NCBI RefSeq assembly: GCF_031143425.1
Contig: NC_090447.1
Location: forward strand, 137,225,106 to 137,289,105
Direction of reading: 5' to 3'
Source of the DNA: Pleurodeles waltl
Lineage: Eukaryota; Chordata; Amphibia; Caudata; Salamandridae
Length of the DNA: 64,000 nucleotides
The notes under the pieces are model-generated. The model saw nothing but the letters and a program-made list of their open reading frames with translations, searched no databases and was not told the origin of the DNA. Position 1 is the first letter of the stretch, and each line of letters opens with the position of its first letter. Made by a program: the position numbers and the translations under genes. Positions 34,349 to 45,166 of this stretch are shown piece by piece.

Positions 34349-36264
34349 TATGATTGATGTCCTTCTACATATTGGCCCCCATGGGGAGTAGGTATGTTTG
34401 GGTCAAGTCTGCAATACGTCAGGTCCTTAAGTTGGTTGGGAAATGGCTGTAGAGCAGGGTTCTGGCCACTAGTGAGGGGCATAGCCATGCGTATAGCGTT
34501 AGGTGCTGCCTGTTGCAGGGTTTTCTAGGTGGGTGTATGTGTGAACCACTATTGTACCTCCATTTCGCTATTTACAATTTCTCTCCTGTTTTGTCTCCCC
34601 ATCCCTGTTCCCTTCGGGTTGTCTGTGTACATCAGCATCATCTGGCGAGGGAGCTGAGGCACTGGCGAATGGGGATGCAGCGGACCACGGATCCTCAGAG
34701 GCAGAATTGTCCAACGCCAAGGCGACTAGTGGGTTGGAGGGCTAGGGGAGTACAACGGGGAAGGCAACTACCACTGGAGGTAGTGACTCTGATCCCTCCT
34801 CCGATGGGAGCTCCCTGGCGGTGGCGGACCCTAGTGGGCCCACCCCTACTGTGCCATCTTCCGCCACCCCATACCATCACTGCCCTCCCAGTTGCTCCTT
34901 ACCGAGTTGCCCGTGCCCGCTCACCCAGAAGGGTGGGCGTCTCCTTCACCCCAGGCACCTCCTCTCCTGCCCCAGTCAGCTCTGCTGGCCTCACGGAGGA
35001 GGCTATTGACCTCCCGAAAAACATATATGTAGGGCAGACAACCATCGTCAATGCCATCTAGAGGCTAGCATCAGAGGTGCAGCAGACCAATGCCTATCTG
35101 GATGGCATTCACGGTGCTGTGTCTGGCCTACAGAGATCTTTTCAGGCTCTGGCCTCCTCTTGGATGGCAGCTAGTGTCCCTGGTCATTCCGTCCCCCTCC
35201 AACCACCTCTACCCCTTCCAGCACCCCACTCCCTTCACTCGTCCAAAGCACACATTCTGACACGCAGCCACACACCTCAACACACAAGAAGCGCACTTCA
35301 AAACACAAGCACCACACCTCCCACCACAAGCATACACACAGCCAACATACACATGCACACACACCAACATCCACTTCCCCCAGTGTGCCAACCTCTTCCG
35401 CCTTCCTGTCAGTCCCCTGTACATGCACACCCATAGGCACTGCACCCTCATTCAATGTTGCTGACCCTGTTCCTGCAGTCACCACAATAGCACACATCCA
35501 TTTCTGCACCCAGACACCACACCTGCACTTATCACAATTACATTGACTGACACATGCAGCACACTAACCAGACCTGCAGACACCCAGACAACATCCATTT
35601 ACACTGGCAGCCTGTCTTATCCCACTGTGTCCACCCCCCCTCCTCCCAAGACACTCAAATGCACCAAAACACACACCCATCACACATCCACCACACCTCA
35701 GCATACTGTCCAGTCACCTGCACCCACATCACGCACACCTACACCTATCACTACCACTCCCTCTACCTCCACTCCCACACCTTCCTCCAGGTCCACCCCA
35801 ATTGCACCTAAGAAACTTTTCCTCTCCTGTGTTGACCTATTCTAACCCACTGGCCCACCCTGTCTCGTCCCTAAACGCGCTCACCTCCTTGCCCTGTCCA
35901 CTGCTCCCACGTCACAGCCTGCCCCTGTCTGCCCTTCCCATTTCCGTGCCCCTTTGCTAGAGCGGAAGAAGCCCCGTGCTGAACCAGGTCCATCTGCCAC
36001 CCCCAGTCCAAGCTCACTCCCCCACCTTCCAAAGGCAAAACCAAACCCCCTCCACCTGTCAAATGAAAATCTAAGCCCCCCAGGTCGTAAATCCCCACCC
36101 CCACCCCTATTCCCTGAGGTGCCTAGATGCTCCATTGTTGCCCCCATGAGGTGGAGTACCGTAGCACTTGTGGGAGTCAAGTTGGGGCTATTGTGGCCCA
36201 TTGGACTTATTTTACTATGGACTGGCCATTGGCCTTCCATGCACTTCTGTTGCTAAGTGAGCAT

Positions 36265-36270
36265 AATAAA
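36265..36270 (+). terminator. Poly(A) signal after H2 gene B
   Basis: AATAAA downstream of the gene B tail, before the right subterminal region of H2. Confidence 0.4.
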
Positions 36271-36279
36271 GGTTATTGT

Positions 36280-36918
36280 GTGGCCTGTGTTGTTAGAGGC
36301 ACACTCTGGAGCCGTGGTCTCTCGTTTCATTGTTTGTGGGTGTGGGGAACTTGTATGTACTTTGGGCAGGTTGAATTTGCCTTGTGTCGGGTAAGTACCT
36401 CTTGCTCTGGGGTGTATGGATTGTGCTGCTGTGAAGGGTTGTGGGAGCGTTGTAGGGTGGGTGGAGTGGGTGGGTATGTAACTGTGCCCTTTTTTCCCTT
36501 GTTTCGTAGGTTGCAGTACTTACCGTCATCGTCTGCGGTCTCGGTTGGGGAGGTATATGGCAAGTATCAGGCTGGCATGATCTGCAACTCTCTCCATGTC
36601 TGCTTCAGCATGTTGTGTGGGCCTCCGGTGAGTGTTTCCTTATATTTGGTTAGTTTCCACCTGGCTTTGCGTGGTGGTGGTTCCCGCCCCGGAACTGACA
36701 GCGGTCGACTGCTTCATTATTTGATGGGCAGGTAGGGCCTTTCCGTCGGCCTGTGGGCGAGCTCTGCTGTCATTGTCGGCACTCCTCTGCTGGCGGTGAG
36801 TGGTTTTCAGGATGCCTGTGTTTCAGATGGTTCATTATTTGCGGTTCGGACCGCACGTCTGCTGGTGGTTGTTACCACCAGCGGTGCGGTGTTTACCACT
36901 GTGTTCATAATGAGGGCC
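36280..36918. repeat. H2 right subterminal region
   Basis: GT-rich and GGCGG-containing, with inverted words toward the terminus (ACCACCAGCGGTGCGG). No gene supported; both-strand frames here are not conserved in the other copies. Confidence 0.5.
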
Positions 36919-36946
36919 TTTATGCTGCATCAGGTGTAATATCTAG
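36919..36946. other. 28-bp spacer between H2 and H3
   Basis: This is all that separates the end of H2 from the start of H3. It includes the flank TTT of H2 and the flank TAG of H3. Confidence 0.8.
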
Positions 36947-37539
36947 GGCTGTCATTACAACATTGGCGGTAAAAGCCACTTACTGCCGTGCAGAAGACCG
37001 CCAACACACCGCCGTGGAGTTCCGCAACAGCTATTATGACCCACATCTCGGAATCCGACAAAATTCAGACACCCACACAAGTCCGCAACACCAAAGGTCA
37101 GCGATAAACTGGCGAAAACAAATCCTCCACCGTCACGCCAACAGAAATACGCCCACACTATCACAACACACGAATCCATGCAGCTGTCTTTCAACCGCGG
37201 TATTCCATTGGTGGTACACACAGCCACGCTCAAAATACACACACTTCTACAAAACATCCCCACATTGGACAATTCGAATTACACACACCTGATACACATA
37301 CACACACCACTCCCACACACCCATTACAATATAAAACACACACCCACATCACCCACAAACCCTTATGACCAGTATTACAGAGAGAAGGCCAGAGAGAGAC
37401 ACCACCATCCACAAACTAGCATCCACAGGCACACAACACCATCACCCACACAACTTCCACGCACCTCACACAACACACCACTACATATCACCACACTTAT
37501 CACCCCACACACCACCCCACACATCACCTACACCACCCC

Positions 37540-39039
37540 ATGGCACGGCAAAGACACCCCAGGTTCTCACAGGAGGAGCTCAGGGTCATGGTGGAGGAAA
37601 TCATCTGGGTAGAGCCACAGCTATTTGGAGCACAGGTGCAGCACACATCAATTGCAAGGAAGATGGAGCTATGGCGAAGAATAGTCGACAGGGTCAACGC
37701 AGTGGGACAACACCCAAGAAATCGGGAGAACATCAGGAAGAGGTGGAACGACCTACGGGGGAAGGTGAGTTCGTGGTCTCAAGACGCCACCAGGCGGTTC
37801 AGCGGACTGGCGTCGGACCCCCACCTCCTCACCCACAACTAACAACATTGGAGGAGCAGGTCTTGGCGATTCTGCATCCTGAGGGCCTCGCAGGAGTCGG
37901 TGGAGGAATGGACATCCCCCACCCTACCTGCATGCTATCACATACCACAACCCTCGCCTCCACTCCTATCACTCCAACTCCTCACAAATGTACCAATATC
38001 ACAAACCACACATCCCAACACCAAGCCCTGCATGCAACACCAATGCATGGACACCCATCACTAAAGCATGCCTACTGCACATACCCATACACTCCCCTAA
38101 ACCATCAACACACAAGCCCCCACACAGGAATGCCAACACTGGGGTACACGCTCACCCACCCATTGCACACCATGACACACACAGATGCAATAATCATGCT
38201 TTTCCACCCCTGCAGGACCACTACCCAACGTCACCAGACAGGAGGGTCCGGACATCTCCTCTCCACCCACAGAAGAGGCCCACAGTGATGACAGCACCTC
38301 TGTCCACCTGGATCTAGATGACCAGCCTGGACCATCATGGGCCTCGGGACAGTCGGTTCCCCTCACACAGGCACAGGCCACCACAGACCTTCCCCCCTCT
38401 GGAAACACCAGCACAGCACCCACCCAGCGGGCCCATACCTCTGTCCCCAGGACACGTCAATCAGCTGTGTGTCCACCACTACAGGGAACCCAGGATAACC
38501 CACCACCCCAACAACAATAGGGACCTGGGGGCAGTGGCAGTGGGCACATGGTCCAGGGGACGGAGGCACAGGAACACAGGGGAACTGGGAGGGATGCTGT
38601 GCCACAGGGGGCGGACAGGCCAAGGGAACCCACTCTCCACGAGGCCCTCTCCTCCATCATGGGAGCATACCACCACTCCCAGGAGACGATGGCAACGGTC
38701 CTGGCCAAGTTTCAGGAGACCCAGCGCATGCAGGAGGAACAGTATTTGGGGTTCAGGGAGGAACTCAGACCCATCAGCTCCGCCCTGGGCACCATCGTAG
38801 GGGTGCTGAAGGAAATACTCAACACCAGGAGGGACACTGTGGCACTACAAGGGGCCCCTGACACTAGCATGGACGATGAACTGCCCAACACCTCCGACGG
38901 CGCTAGTGGACAGGACGCCCCGCCACAGGACCACCACACCAGCACCCCACCCCCTGCAGAGGGAGAACCACCCCGCAAACGGTCCCTGAGATCCAGGAAC
39001 AAGACAGAGCACAATGCCAAGACCCCCGCCAAGAAATGA
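37540..39039 (+). pseudogene. H3 gene A: NAIF1-like Myb/SANT protein, broken
   Basis: ATG at 37540. The Myb/SANT domain is whole (RFSQEELRVMVEEIIWVEP, KMELWRRIVDRVNAVG, RKRWNDLRGKV) before a frameshift near 37775. Compared with H4, about 27 bases are missing after the codons for GGMD (near 37912), which removes the exon 1 donor. Exon 2 begins after the acceptor near 38215. A stop near 38518 splits it, and the last part (38548-39039) is open with a helical region (FQETQRMQEEQYLGFREEL) and a basic end (KTPAKK). Confidence 0.72.
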
Positions 39040-39220
39040 GACTACCCTGATTGTGACCCCACTGTCCCACTTTGTCACCCTGTCCATAATTAAACTGCCC
39101 CAGCTCCACTTCCTATGCCCATATGGGCAATGCACCTGTGAGACTAATAGACTGGACACTGCCATGGACACTCCTCCGCCATCACCCCTCACTACTTCCC
39201 CCTCCAATATTTTGTATTTA

Positions 39221-39226
39221 AATAAA
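39221..39226 (+). terminator. Poly(A) signal of H3 gene A
   Basis: AATAAA about 180 bases after the gene A stop, in the same context as in H4 (AATAAACAC, then AAAGCAC). Confidence 0.55.
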
Positions 39227-39513
39227 CACACATAAAGCACCAAAAGATCTGGAGTGTGTCTGCGATTTGGAAATAGTATATTTGCAATTACAGTGACAAA
39301 GTGTTCTTGAAATAGTAATGTCAACATACCTATGTCACACAGATCTAGTCCATGAGGAATCTAAGCAGATGACACATGTTGGGACCCACACCTGTGAAAC
39401 CATAAGGGAAAGTGACAACTCAGTGACCATACACTGGGTGAAGTCGACAGACAGGATAGAGGTAGAAGTGTAAAAGTACATGTAGTAGGTAGGAATGTAA
39501 TCTCACCTGTGTT

Positions 39514-40584
39514 TCACTGGAAATATTGCTGGATGACTGCGTCCCTGTTGTCCATGTCTTCTTCCTCTGCTTCCTCCTCATCACTGTCCACAGGCTCCAC
39601 AGCTGCCACAACACCGCATTCTGGACCATACTCCTGCAGAAAAGGCACCTGTCGTCGCAAAGCCAAGTTGTGAAGCATCCAGCAGGCCACGATGATCTGG
39701 CACACCTTCTTTGGTGAGTAGAATAGGGATCCACCTGTCATATGGAGGCACCGGAACCTTGCCTTCAGGAGGCCGAAGGTCCGCTTGATCACCCTCCTAG
39801 TTCGCCCATGAGCATCATTGTAGCGTTCCTCTGCCCTTGTCCTGGGATTCCTCACTGGGGTTAGTAGCCATGACAGGTTGGGGTAACCAGAGTCACCTAA
39901 TAGCCACACACGGTGCCTCTGGAGTTGACCCATCACATAAGAGATGCTGCTATTCCACATGATGTAAGCGTCATGCACTGAGCCAGGTAACATGGCATTC
40001 ACATGGGAGATGAACTGGTCTGCCAAACATACCATCTTTACATTCATGGAATGATAACTCTTCCAGTTCCTGTACACCTGTTCACTCCTGCGGGGGGGTA
40101 CCAATGCCACATGTGTCCCATCAATGGCACCTATGATGTTGGGGATATGTCCAAGGGCATAGAAGTCACCTTTCACTGTAGGCAAATCCTCCACCTGAGG
40201 GAAAACGATGTAGCTCCGCATGTGTTTCAGAAGGGCAGACAACACTCTGGACAATACGTTGGAAAACATAGGCTGGGACATCCCTGATGCCATGGCCACT
40301 GTTGTTTGAAATGACCCACTTGCAAGGAAATGGAGCACTGATAGCACCTGCACTTGAGGGGGGATTCCTGTGGGATGACGGATTGCTGACATCAGGTCTG
40401 GCTCCAACTGTGTACAGAGTTCCTGGATTGTGGCACGGTCAAACCTGTAGGTGATTATCAAATTTCTTTCCTCCATTGTCGACAGGTCCACCAGCGGTCG
40501 GTACACCGGAGGATTCCGCCATCTCATCACATGTCCCAGAGGACGGTGCCTATGAAGGACAACAGCGAGCACAGAGTCAAACAA
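39514..40584 (-). CDS. H3 transposase, open 356 codons, intronless, Lys at the catalytic Glu
   Basis: The frame is continuous from ATG at 40584 to the stop at 39514. An HTH-like region lies at residues 86-118 (SFQTTVAMASGMSQPMFS). Catalytic positions are Asp155 (GAIDGTH) and Asp231 (GDSGYPN), with Lys267 where H1, H2 and H4 have Glu (RRVIKRTFG against RIIERTFG). The codon is AAG at 39784-39786 against GAG, a single G-to-A change. The C-terminus is acidic (DSDEEEAEEEDMDN). The intron found at the Gly-Asp junction in the other three copies is absent exactly at 39896/39897. Family: PIF/Harbinger (HARBI1-like), normally a nuclear cut-and-paste enzyme needing a Myb partner. Likely inactive for cleavage but possibly still able to bind DNA or partner. 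Confidence 0.85.
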   Translation of the reverse strand: MFDSVLAVVLHRHRPLGHVMRWRNPPVYRPLVDLSTMEERNLIITYRFDRATIQELCTQLEPDLMSAIRHPTGIPPQVQVLSVLHFLASGSFQTTVAMASGMSQPMFSNVLSRVLSALLKHMRSYIVFPQVEDLPTVKGDFYALGHIPNIIGAIDGTHVALVPPRRSEQVYRNWKSYHSMNVKMVCLADQFISHVNAMLPGSVHDAYIMWNSSISYVMGQLQRHRVWLLGDSGYPNLSWLLTPVRNPRTRAEERYNDAHGRTRRVIKRTFGLLKARFRCLHMTGGSLFYSPKKVCQIIVACWMLHNLALRRQVPFLQEYGPECGVVAAVEPVDSDEEEAEEEDMDNRDAVIQQYFQ

Positions 40585-40997
40585 CTCAGAGGTATGTACC
40601 CACAGCTTACACAGAACACGAATCCTAATCCTAAATTTGCCCTGTATGAATGTTGAGGCAAGGCCTAGGTATGTGTGACGCAGTTAAAAATAGAGCCATG
40701 TGGGCCTCTGAAATGGCAGCTGCCTGACCTGTAAACTGGGACAATGGGATATGAGGTAACTGCGCTAGCGTGGTACACCGTTGCGGTAGGCGTACGAAGA
40801 CCGCGGCGCAATGCTGCATTGGTTAACATTGGACCCTATGGGTCCCTGGAGCCAATGACGATGTACGCCGGCGGTGATGGTATGCACCGCCACGGACGTG
40901 ACCGCCGCGGACGTGACCGACATTTTCTATCTTTTGAATCACTCAATACCTGATCATCGACAGGAGAGGACCTACACTGCAAGTGCTGCTGTGACAA
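40585..40997. promoter_or_regulatory. H3 divergent promoter
   Basis: 413 bases lie between the transposase start (-) and the gene B ATG (+). It holds a GGACCC-TAT-GGGTCC palindrome near 40830 and the conserved GC block at 40861-40910 (GCCGGCGGTGATGGTATG then CACCGCC). Confidence 0.5.
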
Positions 40998-43587
40998 TGG
41001 CTTGTGCGTCTGGGGAAAGGGCCCCTACCTTCACATCGGAGGAGTTGGAGAAGCTGGTCGATGGGGTCCTCCCCCAGTACACGCTACTCTACGGTCCTCC
41101 AGACCAACAGGTAAATACACAGTAAGCATGCTGTATGGGCTATGTATGGGCTATGCCTGTGTGGAGAGGGCTGGTTGTAAGAAGGAAGGGGGCAGAGTGC
41201 TGAGTGCATGAAAGACGGTGGGTGCATGTGCCACATGGCAAGGGTAGGGATGTGGGCCACTCACTTTGACGGCGCAGTGGGGAATGACTTCTCTTCTTCC
41301 CCTGTCCATTTCACGTAGGTCAGCACCCACAAGAAGAAGGATATTTGGCGTGCCATCGCCAAGGTCGTCTGGACCCTGGGGGTCCACCACAGACAGAGCA
41401 CCCACTGCTGGAAAAGATGGGAGGACATTCGCTGCTGGAGCAAGAAGACGGTGGAGGCTCAGCTGGGGATGGCCTCCCAACGTGGGAGGGGTGCCTGTCG
41501 AACCATGACCCCCCTGATGTACCCGGATCCTGGCGTTGGCCTACCCGGAGTTGGATGGGTGCTTGAGGGCATTACAGCAGACACAAGGGGGTGAGTACGC
41601 TCTCATTCAGCTGACTTAGCGTGCAGTGGAGGTGTCTGGGTGGGGGAGGAGGGCTGTGGGTTTCCCTAGGCCAGGGCGAGTTCTGTAGGTTAGGCCCCTT
41701 CGTAAGGCATGGCCCTGTGGCCCCCCACCCCACCTCTGTAGAGTGCCAAGTACAGCTATTCATGCACCTGTGTCATCTATGTGTGCGGATGTTGTCCATA
41801 GCCTTGTAGGCCATTTCCCAGGAATTGCACTGTTGAGCCCAACAGCGCGACGTAGTGCAGGGGGCTCCTGTGTCTGTCTTGTCCGGCAACTGTAGCAGTA
41901 AGCCATGCACTCAGAATGTCTTTCTTCTGTTTCCCCCCTTTTTTTGCGGTCTCCCTGTTCTTGTGTGCATTAGCATCATCAGGCAGAGGAGCAGTAGCAT
42001 CGGAGCACGAGGGAGCTGCATCCCACATGGCCATGAAGGGCCACACTACGGACTCTGAATACACCAGTGGGACGGAGGGCGAGGGGAGCACCACGGCGGG
42101 GACAGGCGCTGAAACCAGCGACACAGACTCGTCCTCCGATGGGACCTCCCTTGTGGTGGCGGCAACATCTGTGCCCCCCACTACTACAGGTACAGCCACC
42201 ACCCCCCCTACCAGCACGCCCACCAAGCAGCCCCTCAGCGTGTGCCCCATGCCCGCTCACCCAGGAGGGTGGGCATCACCTTTGCCCCAGGCACCTCAGC
42301 CCCTGCCCCTGTCACCTCTGCTGCCCTCAGTGAGGAGGCCATTGACCTCCTCAGGTCCCTCACTGTTGGGCAGTCTACCATTTTGAATGCCATCCAGGGT
42401 GTAGAAAGGGAGTTGCAACAAACAAATGCATTCCTGGAGGGCATTCTTTCTGGTCAGGCTGCCCTTCATCGAACCTTTCAAACTCTGGCCTCAGCACTGA
42501 TGGCAGCCATTGTCCCTGTGTCTAGACTCCCCCTCCAACTTCCTCCACCCAGACCCAATCCCCTGTACCTCTGCCTATCCCAAGCACACCATCAGACCAG
42601 CCTGCACACACCTCACCACAAAAGGGAAGCTCAGGCAAACATAAGCACCACACATCCCACAGGCACTCACGCAAGCATCACACACATACAGACACACCAA
42701 CATCCACTACCTCCACTATGTCCCCCTCCTCCTCGTCTCCCTCCTCCCTCCCAGTCTCGTCTACATTCACACCTGCATGTACTACCACTACAGCCACTAC
42801 GTCCCGCACCAGCACACCCACCAGCACACCCCGCTCACGTGCAGTCACCACCCCCACTACCATTCACAAGTCCCCTCTGTCCTCTCCCAGTGTGTCTGTG
42901 AAGCCCCCTCCCAAGATACACAAACACAGGCACACACCCACCCAACAGCCATCCACCTCACGACAGCCTCCAGCGCATGCACCTGCACCCAAAGCCACAA
43001 AACTTACATCTTACAACCACCACCTCTTCCTCCACTCCCAAACCCCATCCAGCTACCAGTCCCAGTGTCTCCAAACAACTTTTCCTGTCCACCCTTATCC
43101 TATTTCCCACCACCCCCGTCCAACTCATTGTTCCCGATCTAGCACCACAGCCACAAAATCAACCGGACCAGTGGTACCTGTTGTCACAGGTATGTGGAGT
43201 GCACCGGCCACCAGGACAACCAGTGTGGCACAGAGCCAGAGCACAGCCAGTCCCCCCTCTGTGAAGCACCAGAAGATGGCCAGTGCCCGGCGGGAGAGGG
43301 GGAAGACTCCAGCCACCCAAGCTGCTCACAGGGGTCCCGGGGGGAGCGTGGACTTAGCTGTGACTCCTCCCAAGGTGGGGAAGGGGCAGAAGAAACCCAT
43401 AAAGTCTGGGAGGAGCAGCACGGCGGAGAGGACCGCCATCATCCCCGCTGGCCAGGAGGGCACCGCCAGCCCCATCGTCGCTGCCCAGGAGGGCCCCGCC
43501 AGCCCCATCCCCGCTGGCCAGGAGGCCACCGCCAGCCCCATCGTCGATGCCCTGGAGGGCCTTGCCAGCCCCATCGTCGCGGCCTAG
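40998..43587 (+). pseudogene. H3 gene B: MYPOP-like Myb/SANT protein, frameshifted
   Basis: Exon 1 (40998-41110) has SGERAPTFTSEELEKLVDG. Exon 2 (41319-41590) has DIWRAIAKVV and STHCWKRWEDIRCW. Exon 3 starts at 41974 (ASSGRGAVAS). Splice sites GTAAAT/CGTAG and GTGAGT/ATTAG agree with the other copies. A one-base shift near 41520 in exon 2 and another near 42240 in exon 3 break the frame. Downstream are the SPRRVGITFAPGTS block, a helix (STILNAIQGVERELQQTN), a Thr/Pro/Ser-rich region with His-Lys runs, a basic patch (KVGKGQKKPIKSG) and the 11-residue repeats. A TAG at 43585-43587 ends the frame, but the repeats run on. Confidence 0.75.
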
Positions 43588-43875
43588 AAGGGACCGCCAG
43601 CCCCATCGTCGCTGCCCAGGAGGGCCCCGCCAGCCCCATCCCTGCTGGCCAGGAGGCCACCGCCAGACCCATCGTCGCTGCCAAGGAGGGCCCCGCCAGC
43701 CCCATCGTTGCGGCCCAGGAGGGCACCGCCAGCCCCATCGTCGCGGCCCAAGAAGGCACCACCAGCCCCATCGTCGCTGCCCAGGAGGGCACCGCCAGCC
43801 CCATCGTCGCGGCCCAGGAGGGCTCCACAAGCCCCATCGTCGCGGCCCAGGAGGGCCCCGCCAGTCACAGCCCAG
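43434..43875 (+). repeat. 33-bp coding minisatellite of H3 gene B
   Basis: About 13 units encode variants of an 11-residue repeat with the core QEGxASPIVAA. Units alternate between IVAAQEG and IPAGQEA types. The repeats continue past the TAG at 43585-43587 in good register, so that stop is recent or the array was homogenised after it arose. Confidence 0.85.
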
Positions 43876-43964
43876 CTACCCATGAGGGCCCCACCAGCCA
43901 CAGCCCAGCTGCCCAATGAAGGACCAGCAGCCACAGCCCAGCTGGGCAATGAAGGACCGCCAAG

Positions 43965-44912
43965 TCAAGCACCGCTGAACAGGGCAAGGACCGCTGAACA
44001 GGGCAAGGACCGCCAAATCAAGCACCGCTGAACAGGGCAAGGACCGCCAAGTCAAGCACCGCTGAACAGGGCAAGGACCGCTGAACAGGGCAAGGACCGC
44101 CAAGTCAAGCACCACTGAACAGGGCAAGGACCGCCAAGTCAAGCACCGCTGAACAGGGCAAGCACCGCTGAACAGGGCAAGCACCGCTGAACCTGGCAAG
44201 GACCGCTGAACAGGGCAAGGACCGCCAAGTCAAGCACCGCTGAACAGGTCAAGGACCTCTGAACAGGGCAAGGACCACCTAGTCAAGCACCGCTGAACAG
44301 GGCAAGGACCGCCAAGTCAAGCACCGCTGACCAGGGCAAGCACCGCTGAACAGGGCAAGCACCGCTGAACAGGGAAGCACCGCTGAAACAGGGCAAGGAC
44401 CGCCAAGTCAAGCACCGCTGAACAGGGCAAGGACCGCCAAGTCAAGCACCGCTGAACAGGGCAAGCATCGCTGAAAAGGGCAAGGACCGCCAAGTCAAGC
44501 ACCGCTGAACAGGGCAAGCACCGCTGAACAGGGCAAGGACCGCTGAACAGGTGAAGGACCGCCGAGTCAAGCACCGCTGAACAGGGCAAGGAACGCCAAG
44601 TCAAGCACTGCTGAACAGGGCAAGGACCGCTGAACAGGGCAAGGACCGCCAAGTCAAGCACCGCTGAACAGGGTAAGGACCGCCAAGTCAAGCACTGCTG
44701 AACAGGGCAAGCACCGCTGAACAGGGCAAGGACCGCCAAGTCTAGCACCGCTGAATAGGGCAAGCACCGCTGAACAGGGCAAGGACCACTGAATAGGGCA
44801 AGGACCGCCAAGTCAAGCACCGCTGAACAGGGCAAGCACCGCTGAACAGGGCAAGGAACGCCAAGTCAAGCACCGCTGAACAGGGCAAGGACCGGCAAGT
44901 CAAGCACCGCTA
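43965..44912. repeat. 34/19-bp satellite-like array in H3
   Basis: Built from two words, CCGCTGAACAGGGCAAG(GA) (19 bp) and CCGCCAAGTCAAGCA (15 bp), combined as 34-bp or 19-bp steps in irregular order. Long open frames occur on the - strand only because the array has few stop triplets. It lies directly after the gene B minisatellite. Confidence 0.9.
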
Positions 44913-44966
44913 GCCCATGAGCAGCAGGGGCACTGACGCAACAGGGACCATCACGGGGTGAGTGAT

Positions 44967-45166
44967 GCACTCTGGGCACCAGTCCCCCTCCAGAACCAGT
45001 GGAGACATGCATCCACTACCTCTGTCCTGCACAGGATGAAGCACTCTGGGCACCAGTCCCCCTCCAGAACCAGTGGAGACATGCATCCACTACCCCTGTC
45101 CTGCACAGGATGAAGCACTCTGGGCACCAATCCCCCTCCAGAACCAGTGGAGACTGTTATCCACTT
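44967..45166. repeat. H3 subterminal 74-bp tandem repeats
   Basis: The word GCACTCTGGGCACCA recurs at 44967, 45041 and 45115, a period of 74. The unit includes CCCCCTCCAGAACCAGTGGAGA. Shared with H1 and H4. Confidence 0.85.

Larger units (their letters stand above)
32986..35848 (+). pseudogene. H2 gene B: MYPOP-like Myb/SANT protein, broken
   Basis: ATG at 32986. Exon 1 (32986-33105) has GERAPAST and LEKLMDGVLPLY. Exon 2 (33310-33581) has RLWHAIAKEV and RRSTHCRKRWEDLRCW, completing a Myb/SANT domain. Exon 3 starts at 34636 (ASSGEGAE). A TAG interrupts it near 34743, and further shifts separate the SPRRVGVSFTPGTS block and the helix (QQTNAYLDGIHGAVSG) from the Pro/Thr-rich tail. The tail here lacks the 33-bp minisatellite found in the other copies. 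Intron 2 carries the MITE at 33669-34348. Confidence 0.72.
28723..36918 (+). mobile_element. Harbinger copy H2, full length
   Basis: Left end GGCCCTCATTATGAACACAG; right end, complemented, is nearly identical for over 30 bases (GGCCCTCATTATGAACACAG, then TGGTAAAC). Flanks are TAT on the left and TTT on the right, so the target duplication is imperfect by one base. Gene order is gene A (+), transposase (-), gene B (+), as in H3 and H4. H2 is the most diverged of the four at the protein level and lacks the minisatellite tail and the 64/74-bp subterminal repeats. A fold-back MITE sits in intron 2 of gene B. Length 8.2 kb. Confidence 0.88.

Noticed and set aside
34035..34391. 118-codon + frame in the fold-back MITE
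   Set aside because: Runs through palindromes, has an overlapping equal frame, and has no similarity to gene B exons.
43326..44835. Long - strand frames rich in Trp/Pro/Gly or repeating CSAVLDLAVLALFSG over the H3 arrays
   Set aside because: They are complements of tandem repeats that lack stop triplets. The coding minisatellite is on the + strand, and the satellite has no conserved frame.
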